Below, in pieces: positions 18,723-30,989 of a stretch of DNA of 64,000 bases. The translations under genes and the position numbers were made by a program. The stretch covers positions 15,521,030-15,585,029 of the forward strand of contig NC_068346.1 in assembly GCF_014633365.1 (NCBI RefSeq), read 5' to 3'. This DNA is from Diospyros lotus. Taxonomy: Eukaryota; Streptophyta; Magnoliopsida; Ericales; Ebenaceae. Below the pieces are notes generated by a model. That model had not been told where the DNA came from and searched no databases. It saw nothing but the letters and a program-made list of their open reading frames with translations. The stretch's first letter is position 1; each line of letters starts with the position of its first letter.

Positions 18723-21700
18723 TGTTGAAGACGTGCCTTAAGAATCTGTCATATGTTTGTTTCAACTAACTGTTATTTTTATTGTTAGTGGGTTGTTAGT
18801 TCCTATTATGTTGCTTTGTTGTTATTAAGTAGTGGACTATGTTGTTAGTTGTGCTTACTAGAATTCTGGGCCATGATCCTCTATTCTAGCATCTTTCAAA
18901 TGTATTTAAGCTTAAGATATCTTCAGTAAAATATTGATGTTTAGAGTTGCTCATATTTCTTCTCTTATCATTTCTGATTTCTGTAAAACAACAATTGGTA
19001 TCAGAGCGTTTTCTTCTTGAGGGACCCGTGAGTGTCTTGGTGAGTTTTTTGAGAGCACCTAAACACTGACCCTATCTTTATAGAAATCAAACCTTTCAAG
19101 CTATGAATGCTGAGGCAGGTTTCGCTCAAATTGCTCCACCAACCTTCGATGGGGAGAATTATCAGATCTGGGCAGTGCGTATGGAAGCCTATCTTGAAGC
19201 CTTGGATGTTTGGGATGTTGTGGAAGATGCAGATTTTCATGTTCCAGCTCTACTAGATGACCCCACAATGGCTCAACTCAGAAACCACAAAGATAAAAAA
19301 GCAAAGAAGACAAAGGCAAAGGCCATTCTTTTTGCTGCAGTCTCACCCTCAATTTTCACCAGAATTATGACTCTGGAATCAGCAAATGCCATTTGGAATT
19401 TCCTTCGAGATGAATATGAAGGTAATCAGAGGATTAAAGGTATGAAAGTGCTGAATCTTATAAGAGAATTTGAAGTACTTAAGATGAAGGAGTCAGAAAC
19501 TATTAAAGAATATTCTGACCAGCTTCTTAAATTGCAAATCAAGTAAGATTACTTGGCACCGAACTTTCTGATTCTAGAATTGTTCAAAAGCTTCTTGTAA
19601 CTGTACCTGAGAGATTTGAAGCCTCAATTTCTGCTTTAGAAAATACTAAGGATCTGTCGAGTATTACATTGGAAGAAGTAATTCATGCTTTGCAAGCCAC
19701 TGAACAGAGAAGGCTAATAAGACAAGAAGGTACAGTTGAAGGAGCTCTGCAGTCAAAGCACCAATCTGGTGGAAAGGGAAAGAAAAAGAAAAATAAGAAG
19801 GACATAGTTGCAAGTGGAGATGCTACTTTTAATAATAATAATAGTAGTAGCAAAAAGGAAAGATATCCACCTTGTAAACATTGTGGTGGAAAATCTCATC
19901 CTTATTTCAAATGCTGGAGGAGGCCTAATGCCAAATGCAATAGGTGTAACCAAATGGGGCATGAGGCAGTAATATGCAAGGCAAAAATTCAACAAGAAGC
20001 TGTTGAAGCAAAAAATGCTAATCAAGAGGAGGAAGATCAGCTCTTTGTTGCAACCTGTTTCTCCAGCAGCAATTCATGTGAATCTTGGTTAATTGATAGT
20101 GGCTGCACCAACCATATGACCTATGACAGAGAGTTGTTCAAGGAATTGGAGAGCACTGAAGTTAAATGGGTCAGAGTTGGAAATGGTGAACACATTCCAG
20201 TAAAAGGAAAAGGCACTGTAGCTATAACAAGCTACTCGTATACAAAAACTCTTACTGATGTTCTATATGTACCTGATATTAATCAAAACTTACTCAGTGT
20301 TGGACAGTTACTTGAGAAAGGATTCAAGGTTATTTTTGAAGACAAATACTGCATAATCAAGGATCCAACATGCCAAGAAATGTTCAAGGTCAAAATGAGG
20401 AGCAAGAGTTTTTCATTTGATCCAATGAAGGAGGAGCAAGCTGCCTTCCCAGTTACGACAAGTTCAACTGATCTTTGGCACAGGAGGTTAGGTCATTTCC
20501 ATCATTCGGGAATGAACTACATGCTAAGAAATCAACTTGTTCGTGGAGTACCTACCTTAACAGCAAAATTAATTGACTGTGAAGCATGTCAGTTTGGGAA
20601 GCAAACAAGGCAACCATTCCCTGAAGGTATCTGGAGGGCCACACAAAAGCTCCAGCTAGTTCACACTGATCTTGCTGGACCACAAAGGACTCCATCACTA
20701 AAAGGAAGTCTCTATTATATCATTTTTATAGATGATTTAACCAGAATGTGCTGGATTTATTTTCTTAGATACAAATCAGAGGTCGCAAAGGTGTTCTGGA
20801 AATTCAAAGCTCATGTTGAAAACCAAAGCAGCTGCAATATTCAAGGTCTAAGGTCTGATAATGGGAAGGAATATGTCTCAGATCAGTTTCAACAATTTTG
20901 TGCAGAGGCTGGAATAGAACATCAGCTCACTACTCCTTACACTCCTCAGCAAAATGGAGTGAGTGAAAGGAAAAATAGATCAATCATGGAGATGGCTCGA
21001 TGTATGCTGCATCAAAAAGGCTTACCAAAGAAATTTTGGGCTGAAGCTGCAAATACAGCTGTGTTCATTCAAAATAGGCTGCCTACAAGAGCTGTGCAAA
21101 ATCAAACACCGTTTGAAGCTTGGTTTGGTTTCAAACCTCCTTTGGATTTTTTTAAGATATTTGGTTGTTTATGCTACTCACATGTACCTTAGGTTAAGCG
21201 TGATAAACTTGACAAGAGAGCAGAACCTGGAATATTTATTGGCTACAGCACCATCTCTAAAGCTTATAGGATTTTTCAGCCTCAGACAGAGAAAATCCTA
21301 ATAAGTAGAGATGTGTACTTCATGGAGGACGAAAAATGGAGTTGGAATGACTCAAAGAAAAATCAAAATCCTCTATTGGTACTTGACGACACAATAGATG
21401 ATCCACCTGTTAGAGGCACCAGATTACTCTCTGACATCTATCAAAGAAGCAATGTAGCAGTGTGTGAACCTGCAAGCTTTAAGGAAGCTATGATGGACCA
21501 AAAATGGATGGCTGCAATGCAAGAAGAGCTGTTCATGATTGAAAAAAATCAGACCTGGGAACTGGTTCGAAAATCTCATGATAGAAATGTCATAGGTGTC
21601 AAATGGGTGTTCAGAACAAAATTTAATCCTGATGGTTCTGTAAACAAGCACAAAGCAAGGCTTGTTGTGAAAGGTTATGCACAAATATTTGGGATTGACT

Positions 21701-23272
21701 ATTCTGATACTTTTGCTCCTGTAGCCAGACTTGATACAATAAGATTGCTACTTGCCATTGCAGCACAAAAGGTATGGCAGGTGTTTCACATGGATGTCAA
21801 GTAAGCTTTTCTCAATGGTTTTTTGCAAGAGGAGATTTATGTTGATCAGCCAGAAGGCTTTGTAATCAAAGGCTAGGAAGACAAAGTTTACTTGCTAAAA
21901 AAGGCTCTCTACGGCTTAAAGCAAGCTCCAAGGGTCTGGTACAGTAGAATTAATGATCATCTGTTGAGTTTGGGTTTTCAGAAAAGCTTATCAGAAGCTA
22001 CACTCTATGTTAAGCATTCTGGTGCAGAAATCCTAATTATTTCTCTGTATGTTGATGATCTTCTGGTGACAGGAAGTAATGCAGCACTTATTGATGAATT
22101 TAAGCAAGAAATGATGAATGTTTTTGAAATGACAGATGGTCTCATGACCTATTTCTTGGGAATGGAGATCATTCAAAGGAAGCATGAAATTTTTATTTGT
22201 CAAAAGAAGTACGCAAAGGAGATCCTCAAGAAATTCCACCTTGATGACTGCAAAGCAATGAGCACTCCTATGAATCAAAAAGAGAAGTTCAACAAGGAGG
22301 ATGGAACTGATAAAGTTGATGAAGCTTATTTCAGAGGATTAATAGAGTGTTTAATGTACCTTTCAGCAACAAGGCCTGACATCCTATTTGCAGTAAGTAT
22401 TTTGTCAAGATTCATGCATTGTGCAAGTGAACTGCACTTGAAGGCAGCAAAAAGAGTTGTAAGATACATAAAAGGAACTGTCAATTATGGAGTGAAGTAT
22501 TACAAGGAACAAAATTTCAGATTATTTGGTTATTCTGACAGTGATTGGGTAGGTTCTTTGGATGATATGAAGAGTACTTCAGGGTACTGTTTCAGTATGG
22601 GTTCAGGTGTTTTCTCTTGGTGTTCCAAGAAGCAGGAAATAGTAGCTCAATCAACAGCTGAAGCTGAGTTCATTGCAGCAACAACAGCTGTCAATCAAGC
22701 TGTTTGGTTGAGGAATATCCTAGCAGATCTACGTTTGGAACAAGACCAAGCCACAAAAATCTTGGTGGACAATCAAGCAGCAATTTCAATCTCACATAAT
22801 CCTGTGTTCCATGGAAAGACAAAGCATTTCAATGTTAAATTGTTTTATTTGAGAGAAGTGCAGGAAAATGGAGATATAAGTATGGTTTATTGCAAAACAG
22901 AGGACCAAGCTGCTGATATATTTACTAAATCTTTTTCACTTAGCAGGTTCGAGTTTCTGAGGAATAAACTTGGAGTTTGCAGTTTCCAAGGCAAGGAAGA
23001 GTGTTGAAGACGTGCCTTAGGAATCTGTCATATGTTTGTTTCAACTAACTGTTATTTTTATTGTTAGTGGGTTGTTAGTTCCTATTATGTTGCTTTGTTG
23101 TTATTAAGTAGTGGACTATGTTGTTAGTTGTGCTGACTAGAATTCTGGGCCATGATCCTCTATTCTAGCATCTTTCAAATGTATTTAAGCTTAAGATATC
23201 TTCAGTAAAATATTGATGTTTAGAGTTGCTCATATTCCTTCTCTTATCATTTCTGATTTCTGTAAAACAACA
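18723..23272 (+). mobile_element. Full-length Ty1/Copia retrotransposon, recently inserted
   Basis: LTRs are 18723-18993 and 23002-23272 (271 bp each, TGTTGAAGAC...AACAACA). They differ by eye at only three positions. The perfect target duplication AATAC occurs at 18718-18722 and 23273-23277. The primer site ATTGGTATCAGAGC follows the 5' LTR (18994-19007), and the purine tract AAGGCAAGGAAGAG precedes the 3' LTR. The interior carries gag, protease, integrase, reverse transcriptase and RNase H in Copia order. LTR identity near 99% implies a young insertion. It interrupts a minus-strand GDSL exon. Confidence 0.95.
19103..23007 (+). pseudogene. Copia gag-pol polyprotein with frameshift and stops
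   Basis: The gag N-terminus is 19103-19546 (PPTFDGENYQIWAVRM). A frame change at about 19533 is followed by two CCHC zinc knuckles (CKHCGGKSHPYFKC, CNRCNQMGHEAVIC; 19873-19977). Protease motif LIDSGC is near 20090. Integrase shows the HRRLGH...CEAC zinc finger and catalytic D/D/E contexts HTDLAG, SDNGKEY and NGVSERKN (20480-20970). Reverse transcriptase starts near 21590 (KARLVVKGY), with YVDDLL at about 22048. RNase H contains YSDSDWVGS and AEAEF. In-frame stops lie near 21190, 21802 and 21874. The element therefore cannot make its own polyprotein. Confidence 0.93.
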
Positions 23273-24223
23273 AATACTAACATCAACATACGTGATTGCT
23301 GCCAAAGAAAGATCCTCTCCGAGTTGATTAATTGCCTCCTTTAATCTAAGATTGGAGTACTGAGCCAGCTCATTGAATGGACTGGCACACCCAAACTTGT
23401 CGACTTGTGCCACCGTGACCAAAAACCGATCAAGAACATAGTGTGGGCAGCCAACTGGACCACTATTCTGTACCCAGAATGATCTTCCTTGTGCATTATA
23501 TACCTGGTGTGAAAACAAGTCTATATCACTTCACTTTTAGAAGAGAAATACAGCCAGAAACCAAGCCAAGTGATTTCTGGTTACGTCAGAGAATTTACCT
23601 AGCTAGTACATTAGGAACATATGCCTTAACTTGTTCGGTTGACATGTTAAGTCTTGTTAGCCTTTTGAAGCAAAGAAATGGAAGAAATGGAGAGTTATGT
23701 GCTGAAAAAACCGGAACAACTTCTTCACATTTATAAGGTTATAAACTGGTACAAAATAAACTTTTTCAACAGTCAACAACTGCTATTGACTAAAAGAAAA
23801 CTTTTGACTCCTAAATTTCAGCTAACTCTAAGCTGGATCACATATTCACAACTCAGAGATCTAAGAAACATCTTCCTTAATTTCTGCTGCAGCCAACTGA
23901 ACAAAACAAAGTAAAAATAAAATATCGATAAAAAATAGCAAAATCACAGCAGATTAGAGAAACAGTAACAATGTCACTATTCTCAACGAGTTTGTAATCA
24001 GCAGTGAGATCATTTTGGCCAATGGCGAATGTGTGTACAAGGCATCACAGAAATCCTTCCTCTCAGGCAACAGCTCTTGAACACTCCACCTAATCCATAA
24101 AACATAATAGTATCGATCTAAATCATCAATCTCATCACATGTCACGGTGATACATGTCAAACTGGACAACAGCAGAGAGAACTGGATGAATAAAAGAGAA
24201 AACGGGGTTTGGAAGAAAGCAGC

Positions 24224-24419
24224 ATACCTTTCTCGGCCTTTTGGCTTAGATCAAGTGTAGAATCTGTTCTTATCATCAGTTTAATATCTGATACGTGGCC
24301 CATCGGCTCACAAGATATTAAATTAATTTTTTGAGGGGAAGGGCTCGCCGCAGTAGCTTGCTACTGGGGTCCTCGCGCGTCGCCGTACCGTTGCTCCATT
24401 GCCTTGGTCTGGCGCACCC
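24224..24419 (+). pseudogene. U2 snRNA pseudogene
   Basis: U2-like over its full length, but damaged. GGCTTAGATC replaces GGCTAAGATC. The branch-site pairing element reads GTAGAA instead of GTAGTA. Three bases are inserted (TTATCATCAGT). Changes in the stem after GATACGTGG and a shortened 3' end follow. No USE is found at the normal distance upstream. With a mutated branch-recognition element and no promoter it should be non-functional. It lies just beyond exon 3 of the broken GDSL gene, at the edge of a duplicated piece. Confidence 0.9.
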
Positions 24420-25628
24420 AATTCCAGTATGCAGAAGTTTTGATTTTTCTTTGGGGAGGTTGAATTGTGAAGTAACTACGTGCTTATGTATCTTGTGCGT
24501 AGAATAAATCTGCTTAAAATGGTATGGTGTGTTTTTCTTTTAATCTGTTAGCTGTAGCAGCATATCATGTTCTCTATGTAGAGTGGATGGTTACATGATA
24601 AGAGTAGAAGGTCGTTGTTCATGATAATATTAAAAGTGGGAGCTTGTTGACTAGCAACCATGGAATTATGGGCATCTGGTGAATTTATTGTATTTGAAAT
24701 ATATATATATATATATATGCATAGGAACTTGACATTTTGTCTAACAAGCACGGATTATGATTAAAGAAGAAACAAATGTATATGATTAATGTCTCCCTTG
24801 ACGCATATTCCATTCGTGCATTAGTGAGTATGTATATATTAAAAAAAATAGAAGAAGAAACTGTATGATTGTCCCCCTTCACCATGCATACAAGGGCCAC
24901 ACCCAAACCATCTTCTTAACTTAAATAACAAAGCAGACAAAGAGGAATGGAGGATAATACCCTCATTGATCTTTCCATTGTTGAGATCTTATTGATCTTT
25001 TCATTATTGAGATCTCGACTTTTAAATAGTAACTCTAAAAACTAATACATTAATATTATAAAAATACCATTATTCAACAACAGCAACTGAAAAAGAAATA
25101 ATAATAAAAAACAAAATACAAACTAACAACAACTAAAATGCTAATTTTCAAAGCTTCAAAGTAAAATACAATGAATTAAAAACCCAAATACTCTGTTATT
25201 AAAGTTAGTTCTTAAGATGAAAACATAATTTTTTCTTCTCATTGAAAATTTGAAAGAAGACCCATTCTATTGGAGGAGAAAACATGAAATAAGTAGGATT
25301 TTCTTTTTTAATTTTAAATGAATAAATATATGAATCTGAAGGATATCTTATCAGTTCCATACCAGATCAGAGGTGGGTTACACAGGGGAGCCCGAGTGCT
25401 TGACTATGCAGCCATGAATGATCCTAAGATGAGCCATTTCATTTCTTATTTCAGCCAGCAATAATACAAGCATGCAAATAAAGGAGGAGTGGACACGGAG
25501 ACAAGTTTCTGCAAGCTTACGAAACATGTTGTTTCTAAATGATGAAAATTCGCGGCACGCCATGGAAGTAAAGAGGGGACCAACTTGATACTCTAATAAA
25601 CAAAGACATAAAAAACAAGCAAAAGGTA
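24420..25628. other. AT-rich intergenic region
   Basis: Contains an AT dinucleotide run (24700-24718), a short direct repeat (TTGATCTTTCCATTGTTGAGATCT and a variant near 24967-25016) and poly-A-rich stretches. No convincing coding frame or RNA was seen. The frames that overlap the tRNA at 25629 are artefacts of its sequence. Confidence 0.5.
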
Positions 25629-25701
25629 CGACTCCACTGGGGATCGAACCCAGAATCTCTGGTTCCGTAGACCAGCGCCTTATCCATTGGGCCATGGAGT
25701 C
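25629..25701 (-). tRNA. tRNA-Arg (anticodon ACG)
   Basis: The minus strand gives a 73-nt cloverleaf. The acceptor stem is GACTCCA/TGGAGTC with discriminator G. The D-arm is GCCCAATGGATAAGGC, with the usual A-box. The anticodon stem-loop CTGGT-CTACGGA-ACCAG reads ACG, and the T-arm GGGTTCGATCCCC carries the B-box. No intron or CCA is encoded, as expected for a nuclear gene. A TTTT run shortly downstream on the minus strand (about 25622) can serve as polymerase III terminator. Confidence 0.97.
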
Positions 25702-26404
25702 TTTGCGCCCTTCTTATCATGATTACTGTTATATTCTTAATTTAAAGTTGGCAACGCAGATGCATATTCGCTGTTGCATTCTGTTGGGTAAGTTAGAAAT
25801 ATGAAATCTTAACATGGTTGAATCACAATAAATTAAAATTCGTATTAATAGATTGTGAGTTTGATTTTTTGTCATAGAGGTAAAGTTTTTATTTATAATT
25901 TATCTTCTTTATTGAAATTGAGAATACGAATAACAAAAAATTATGCAAAAATGATAATCTTAAACTAAAAAAATGAATCATAAGTAGCTCCAGGAAACAC
26001 AGTTTATATTTCAAATAAAGTGCAAAGCCATCCAAGTCACTCACCCCTTACCCTGTTCATCATTATCTAGTAACCTACATTTAGATCATATATTTTTTTG
26101 ACACAAAAGAAGAGTTCTTTTATCAGTCTCTAGAGATCTGAGTAATCTCATTTATTTTATTGGAGCTTGATTGATTATAGTCCTAATTAATTTATAAGGT
26201 GAATGAGATGATGCCATTACCCTCACAATATAGATTTTTGTGTGCAATTAATTAGAAAAAGGATAAATCCCCGTCCGAGATCTGTGCATAACAAATAATT
26301 TAAGTGGCCCTATTCAATGGACCAAACCGTCCTCCTAACTCCCTAAAACCATGGGGAAGTCTCTCCCATGGCCAACAACACTTTGGTAAATTCATTCATT
26401 CCCC

Positions 26405-26480
26405 ACCGAGCTTATAAGACACACCTTGCCTCCACTCCACCTGACTACCCATATTTTCGCTCTCTTCCAAAATCTCTCCG
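26405..26480 (+). promoter_or_regulatory. Putative core promoter and 5' UTR of GDSL gene
   Basis: CTTATAAGACAC at about 26411 is a plausible TATA box about 70 bp before the start codon at 26481. The sequence between is CT-rich, as is common in plant leaders. No transcript evidence is available. Confidence 0.45.
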
Positions 26481-29400
26481 ATGAAGACTCACCGGCCGAG
26501 CTTTTTCACCATCACTCTGGTGGTGTTACTTTCAGCTGTCCGCGGGGAGAGCAGTACCGACTGTGATTTCCGAGCAATATTCAACTTCGGCGACTCCAAC
26601 TCCGACACCGGCGGCTTGTCTGCGGCCTTCGGCCAGGCGCCTCCACCCCACGGAGAGTCGTTCTTCCACGGCCCCGCCGGAAGGTACTGCGACGGCCGCC
26701 TGAAAATTGATTTTATGGGTACGTACCTACCTACCATTCTCATCTTCTATTCATCACCGGGCGCTTGATGCTCTCCAATCTCCATCCTTAATGATGGCTG
26801 CTTCCACAAGTCTCGTTTTTGTTTATATCAGTCCTTAAAAGTTGAAATATATATATCATGACGTATATATATGTTGATTACAAGCAAGAATCTTTTATTA
26901 TCTTTTACTGAAAATTGTAAATTTTATCTTAGCTGCCCGATGAGCTTTGATAACTGTATATGGTATAATAAATCATTGTTTCTGTGACCGAAAGGTCACT
27001 GTTCCAATTCTTTAATTGCATATAAATACAATACAAATATTTTCAAATCTTTGCAGACTGCGAAGTCTCATGCACCTGTGATACTCTTTTTAACGCAATT
27101 CTTCTCTTGTCATTGCATTGATCAATAGAGCACATGACCCTATTCACAACAGATAGAAACAATAATCGGTTATAATTAAAGATAGAAAAAACATCTATAT
27201 ATCTACTTGTATGATCTTACCCAAATCCTATCTGTTTTTATTCGTGATTGGAAATAGATGAATGAGGGGAGATTGAGGTCTTGCTGGTAACTCTCTCACA
27301 TTATTGAGGGGGAGAGAGAGAGAGGAGTGATGTGAAGCCATGATTCCAAGTGGAGTTTGTAGTTTTGCGGGATGCTGACTGCAATCTGTGAACACAATCC
27401 GCACCAAATCTGTTGCAGTATTTAGTGCATGGCCCCGCCGTCACGTATAGAATAGCGTTTGTCAGGCGATGCAGCCAAAGTCAGATATAGATAGGAAATT
27501 ATGTCCCCTTCCTTCATAATATCCTTCTCTTTTATTAATTCTCTCCATCCAAACATAACATTAGCTATTTATAATATAAATAAATGTTATATATATATAT
27601 ATAAATTAAAACTTGAGGACTCTATATTTAGTTAAGTAACTTATTAAATAGAAACTAACCAAATTTAAAGTTAATAAATATTTTCCAAGAAGGAGAAGCA
27701 AAAAGTAAGGTTGCCCCTTCCACCTCATAATTATTTGTTTAGACTGAAAATAAAGTTTCCAAATCATTGATGGGTTATTGAATTTAAGGATAAGGATTTT
27801 GTTCTAATCAAAGTGATCTCATTCACCCAAAAGGGGGGGGGGGGGGGGGGGGAATAAATAAAAAAAAGAGGAGATCCCTCCTTTCCCTTTTTGAGAAAAG
27901 TGAATGGATAGGATCATTTTTGCCCAAATATTTTGGATGTTGATGAGCCAAAATGATGATGGGGTTGAAGCTTAATTATAAGCTGAAATATAAAATGGCA
28001 TGGACATACAAATACTATCCAACTCACCCCCTTAGATACCTCTTGGCCGCCTGTCACATCCTGAATTTCAGGGGTTTAATTTCTTGTGAGCAACATGTAG
28101 TATTGATTTGTTGACTTGGGTGATGATGTGATGTTTGCACAATAATAAAGATTATTCCAACGAATACTCTAAAGTAATCTAAATAATTCTAAAAGGTCCT
28201 TCTTGATATTCTAGACAGTTCTTTTATCTTGTCCTATTTTTAGATTATTCCTTATAAATGTAGTAGGTGGAAGGTGAATATTAGTAGTTGGTAAGTATTT
28301 TGAAATGTATTTAAGATGGAAGATTCTAGAATAGGTGGATGGCTATATATACCTCCACTCACTCCGTTTCTATTCAAGAAAAGCATTTCTAGAGCTTCTT
28401 TCTTTTTTTCTCTCTAAAGTAGCTAGCTTGCGGGGGTTCCAAAACTTGATAAGGAGAGCTTACTTAGCATTAAGGGGCTTGGTTTAATACTAAGTGTCAC
28501 GTGATAACTCAAATAAGTAATCAAGACGTTACACCCTCTTTAATGAGAACCAACAATCGCTACAATTTGAATAAATTTATCAAACATGTGAATTAGGTCG
28601 ATACATAAAAAATTATCTTTGGACTCACCTCTAAAAAAATTTAAAAATAATTTTAATAGCATTTTTTAAAATTTTAAAACTAATCTTTGATAAAAGTTAG
28701 GGTTCTTGTTTGTTCATTAAGTATTTTTTTGAAAATTATTTATAAGGACAAGATTACCCATCACTTTCAAAGAATAATAATTGCTTGGTAGACATTGAAT
28801 TGATAAAGAGTTGTGGTTGGTGTTGAATAGAGTGTAGCAATATTCTTAGACGTAATTATAAATGTCATTTGACAATATTAGAAGATGTTCAGTTTGAACG
28901 TTATAAAAAAAGTGAGTCCCCCATTTTAGCCTTACCAACATATATTGTGGAGAGCATCACGTCTCGTAATGTGAACTGTGATTAGAATTTATATTTTATA
29001 AATAAATTTTATGTTTAGGAAGATTTAGTCTCTAAATTTAAAAAAATAAATAAATAAATAAGCCATCTTATATACCAACTTGAATACCACCTTAATAGTT
29101 AGTTATTATATAGGTTGGTAGTTATGCTGAAGATGAAAGTGAGGTTGACGTGGTTTTGAATTAATTCACTTACACTGTTTCCAGTAATTTTATCTGAATT
29201 TAGTATGGGCGCAGAAATGGAACCGAACATATATAGAGATAACATGTTTTGTGTCATGGGTTTCAGCTGAGAGCTTGGGGCTGCCATATCTGAGTGCTTA
29301 CCTTGATGCAGTGGGCTCGAACTTCAGCCATGGAGCCAACTTCGCCACTGCTGGATCCACTATTAGGCCTCAGAATTCCACTCTTCATCAAAGTGGCTTT

Positions 29401-30438
29401 AGTCCCATCTCTCTGAACGTCCAGTGGTACCAGTTCAATGACTTTCATCGTCGCTCCCAGATCTTCCGTAAACAAGGTGCTAATTAAACTCTCTCTACTC
29501 TAAATCTTAAATTATAGACTAATGGTGTAGAACGATTTATCGGACAAGTCACTCTGCGCATGCAGGAGCAGTTTTCAAGCAACTTTTGCCGAAGGCGGAA
29601 GACTTTTCTCGAGCTTTATACACCTTTGATATTGGTCAGAACGATCTCACGGCCGGCTACTTCCTCAACATGTCGACTGACGAAGTTAGAGCTTACATTC
29701 CCGACGTGTTAGACCAATTCAAAACCGTCGTTAAGGTGAATAATCGTCTCAATCTCTGGAGCTTTACAGCTTTGACGGGTGAAATTACTAATGTGATCGT
29801 CTATCGCAGTATTTGTATGGTCAAGGAGGCAGATCATTTTGGATCCACAATACGGGTCCGGTCGGCTGTCTGCCATATGTCATGGATCGCCTTCTGATCA
29901 CAGCAGGACAAGTGGACAGGGCTGGTTGTGCGAATCCTTTCAATGAAGTGGCGCAACATTTCAACAAGAAGCTGAAGGAAGCTGTGGCACAGCTCCGAGT
30001 GGATCTTCCACACGCGGCCCTCACATATGTTGATGTCTACTCAGTCAAGTACACTCTTATCAGTCGAGCTAAGCAGTTTGGTATGTTCGGTTCTTCCCCA
30101 TTTCATGATTGAAGCTAAAAAGAAAAAGTAAAAAGAGATAATTTGTGAGTGCGATGTTGGAATTTGCAGGATTTGTGCACCCACTGAGAGCTTGTTGCGG
30201 GCATGGAGGGAAGTATAACTATAACAAGCAGGTTGGCTGTGGAGGAAAGGTGAAGATCAATGGAAAGGAAGTGTTGGTTGGGAAGCCATGCCAAGATCCT
30301 TCGGTGATGATCAATTGGGATGGAGTTCACTATACACAGGCCGCTAATAAATGGGTGTTCGATCGAATCGCCGACGGTTCTTTCTCCGATCCACCAATTC
30401 CTCTGAGAATGGCCTGCCACAGGCATCCACCCAGTTGA
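26481..30438 (+). CDS. GDSL esterase/lipase, ENOD8/Hev b 13 type, five exons
   Basis: Exons are 26481-26718, 29267-29476, 29566-29735, 29810-30080 and 30170-30438, all with GT...AG introns and consistent phase. They give 385 residues. Residues 1-22 form a signal peptide, so secretion is expected. Block I is [10 protein letters not shown] with catalytic Ser39. Block II is the [10 protein letters not shown] glycine region (about 102-110). Block III is DIGQND with Asn175. Block V is NWDGVHYT with Asp347 and His350. The SGNH hydrolase catalytic set is complete. Family members hydrolyse acyl esters in the apoplast; the substrate cannot be predicted. Intron 1 is long (2548 bp) and includes a possible solo LTR. 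Two broken relatives flank it (18680-24110 and 30790-32777), pointing to a local gene cluster. Confidence 0.93.
28052..28533 (+). repeat. Possible solo LTR in GDSL intron 1
   Basis: Begins TGTCACATCCTG, contains a TATA-like GGCTATATATACC (about 28340) and ends AAGACGTTACA, which fits the TG...CA form. The flanks CCGCC and CCCTC do not form a clean 5-bp duplication, so the boundaries or the call may be wrong. It shares its terminal style with the long LTRs at 42612 and 47729. A run of 20 G lies upstream (27833-27852). Confidence 0.45.
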
Positions 30439-30989
30439 TTTTTGTACTTCTTCAATGTTAATAATCGATTCCCACTGTTGAATTAAATCTCTGGACCACT
30501 GTAATTTGGAAAATTGAAAGGGATCGGTGTTAATCATAAGATCCGGAAGAACATTTATTTATTTCTAAGTTTAGTTTTGAATATGAAACCCTGTTCCCTC
30601 CCTTGTTTTATTCTTTTGACTTGTATATATTTGAATCTCAAACTTCTGAATTAGCATCTTTTCGAATTTCATTGTCTCAAAGACTTCTCTGCCTCTGTCA
30701 AATACTCATCCATGGAAGTCTATTCCTTCAAGCTTCATATTTTTGGGTTTAGGGTTCTTGTAGTTCTGGCGGCATTATAGCCAGGCCTGGTTTCATGGGA
30801 GTTGGCTTCGGCGAACTGCCATTTCCCGGCTATATTCAACTTCACGGACTCCAACTCCGACACCGGCGGTCTATCGGCCTCTTTTGGACAAGCCCCTTCT
30901 CCCAAAAGAGGCTTACTTATGGCCATAGATGGAAGTAAATGGTGGGTTAGAATCCATGTAGCCCTGATTCCATCTAGTGAGATTATGGG

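Larger units (their letters stand above)
18680..24110 (-). pseudogene. Broken GDSL esterase/lipase gene, exons 3-4
   Basis: Minus-strand relic of a gene like the one at 26481-30438. Exon 3 remains at about 24100-24010 (QELLPERKDF.DALYT, then [10 protein letters not shown] in another frame). Exon 4 begins at 23503 after an acceptor (SFWVQNSGPVGCPHYVLDRF, FGCASPFNELAQ, AAITYVDV). Inside exon 4 a Copia element (18723-23272) is inserted. The exon resumes at 18722 with YSLISQAKKLG and a donor near 18684. About ten bases around the insertion point are missing relative to the intact gene, which shifts the frame. Exons 1, 2 and 5 were not found. Confidence 0.8.

Noticed and set aside
19103..23007. 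Endogenous plant virus (pararetrovirus) origin of the large polyprotein
   Set aside because: Domain order integrase before reverse transcriptase, LTRs, primer site and 5-bp duplication identify a Ty1/Copia retrotransposon; no movement or coat protein is present.
25378..25720. Minus-strand frames spanning the tRNA
   Set aside because: The sequence is the tRNA-Arg gene itself plus AT-rich flank.
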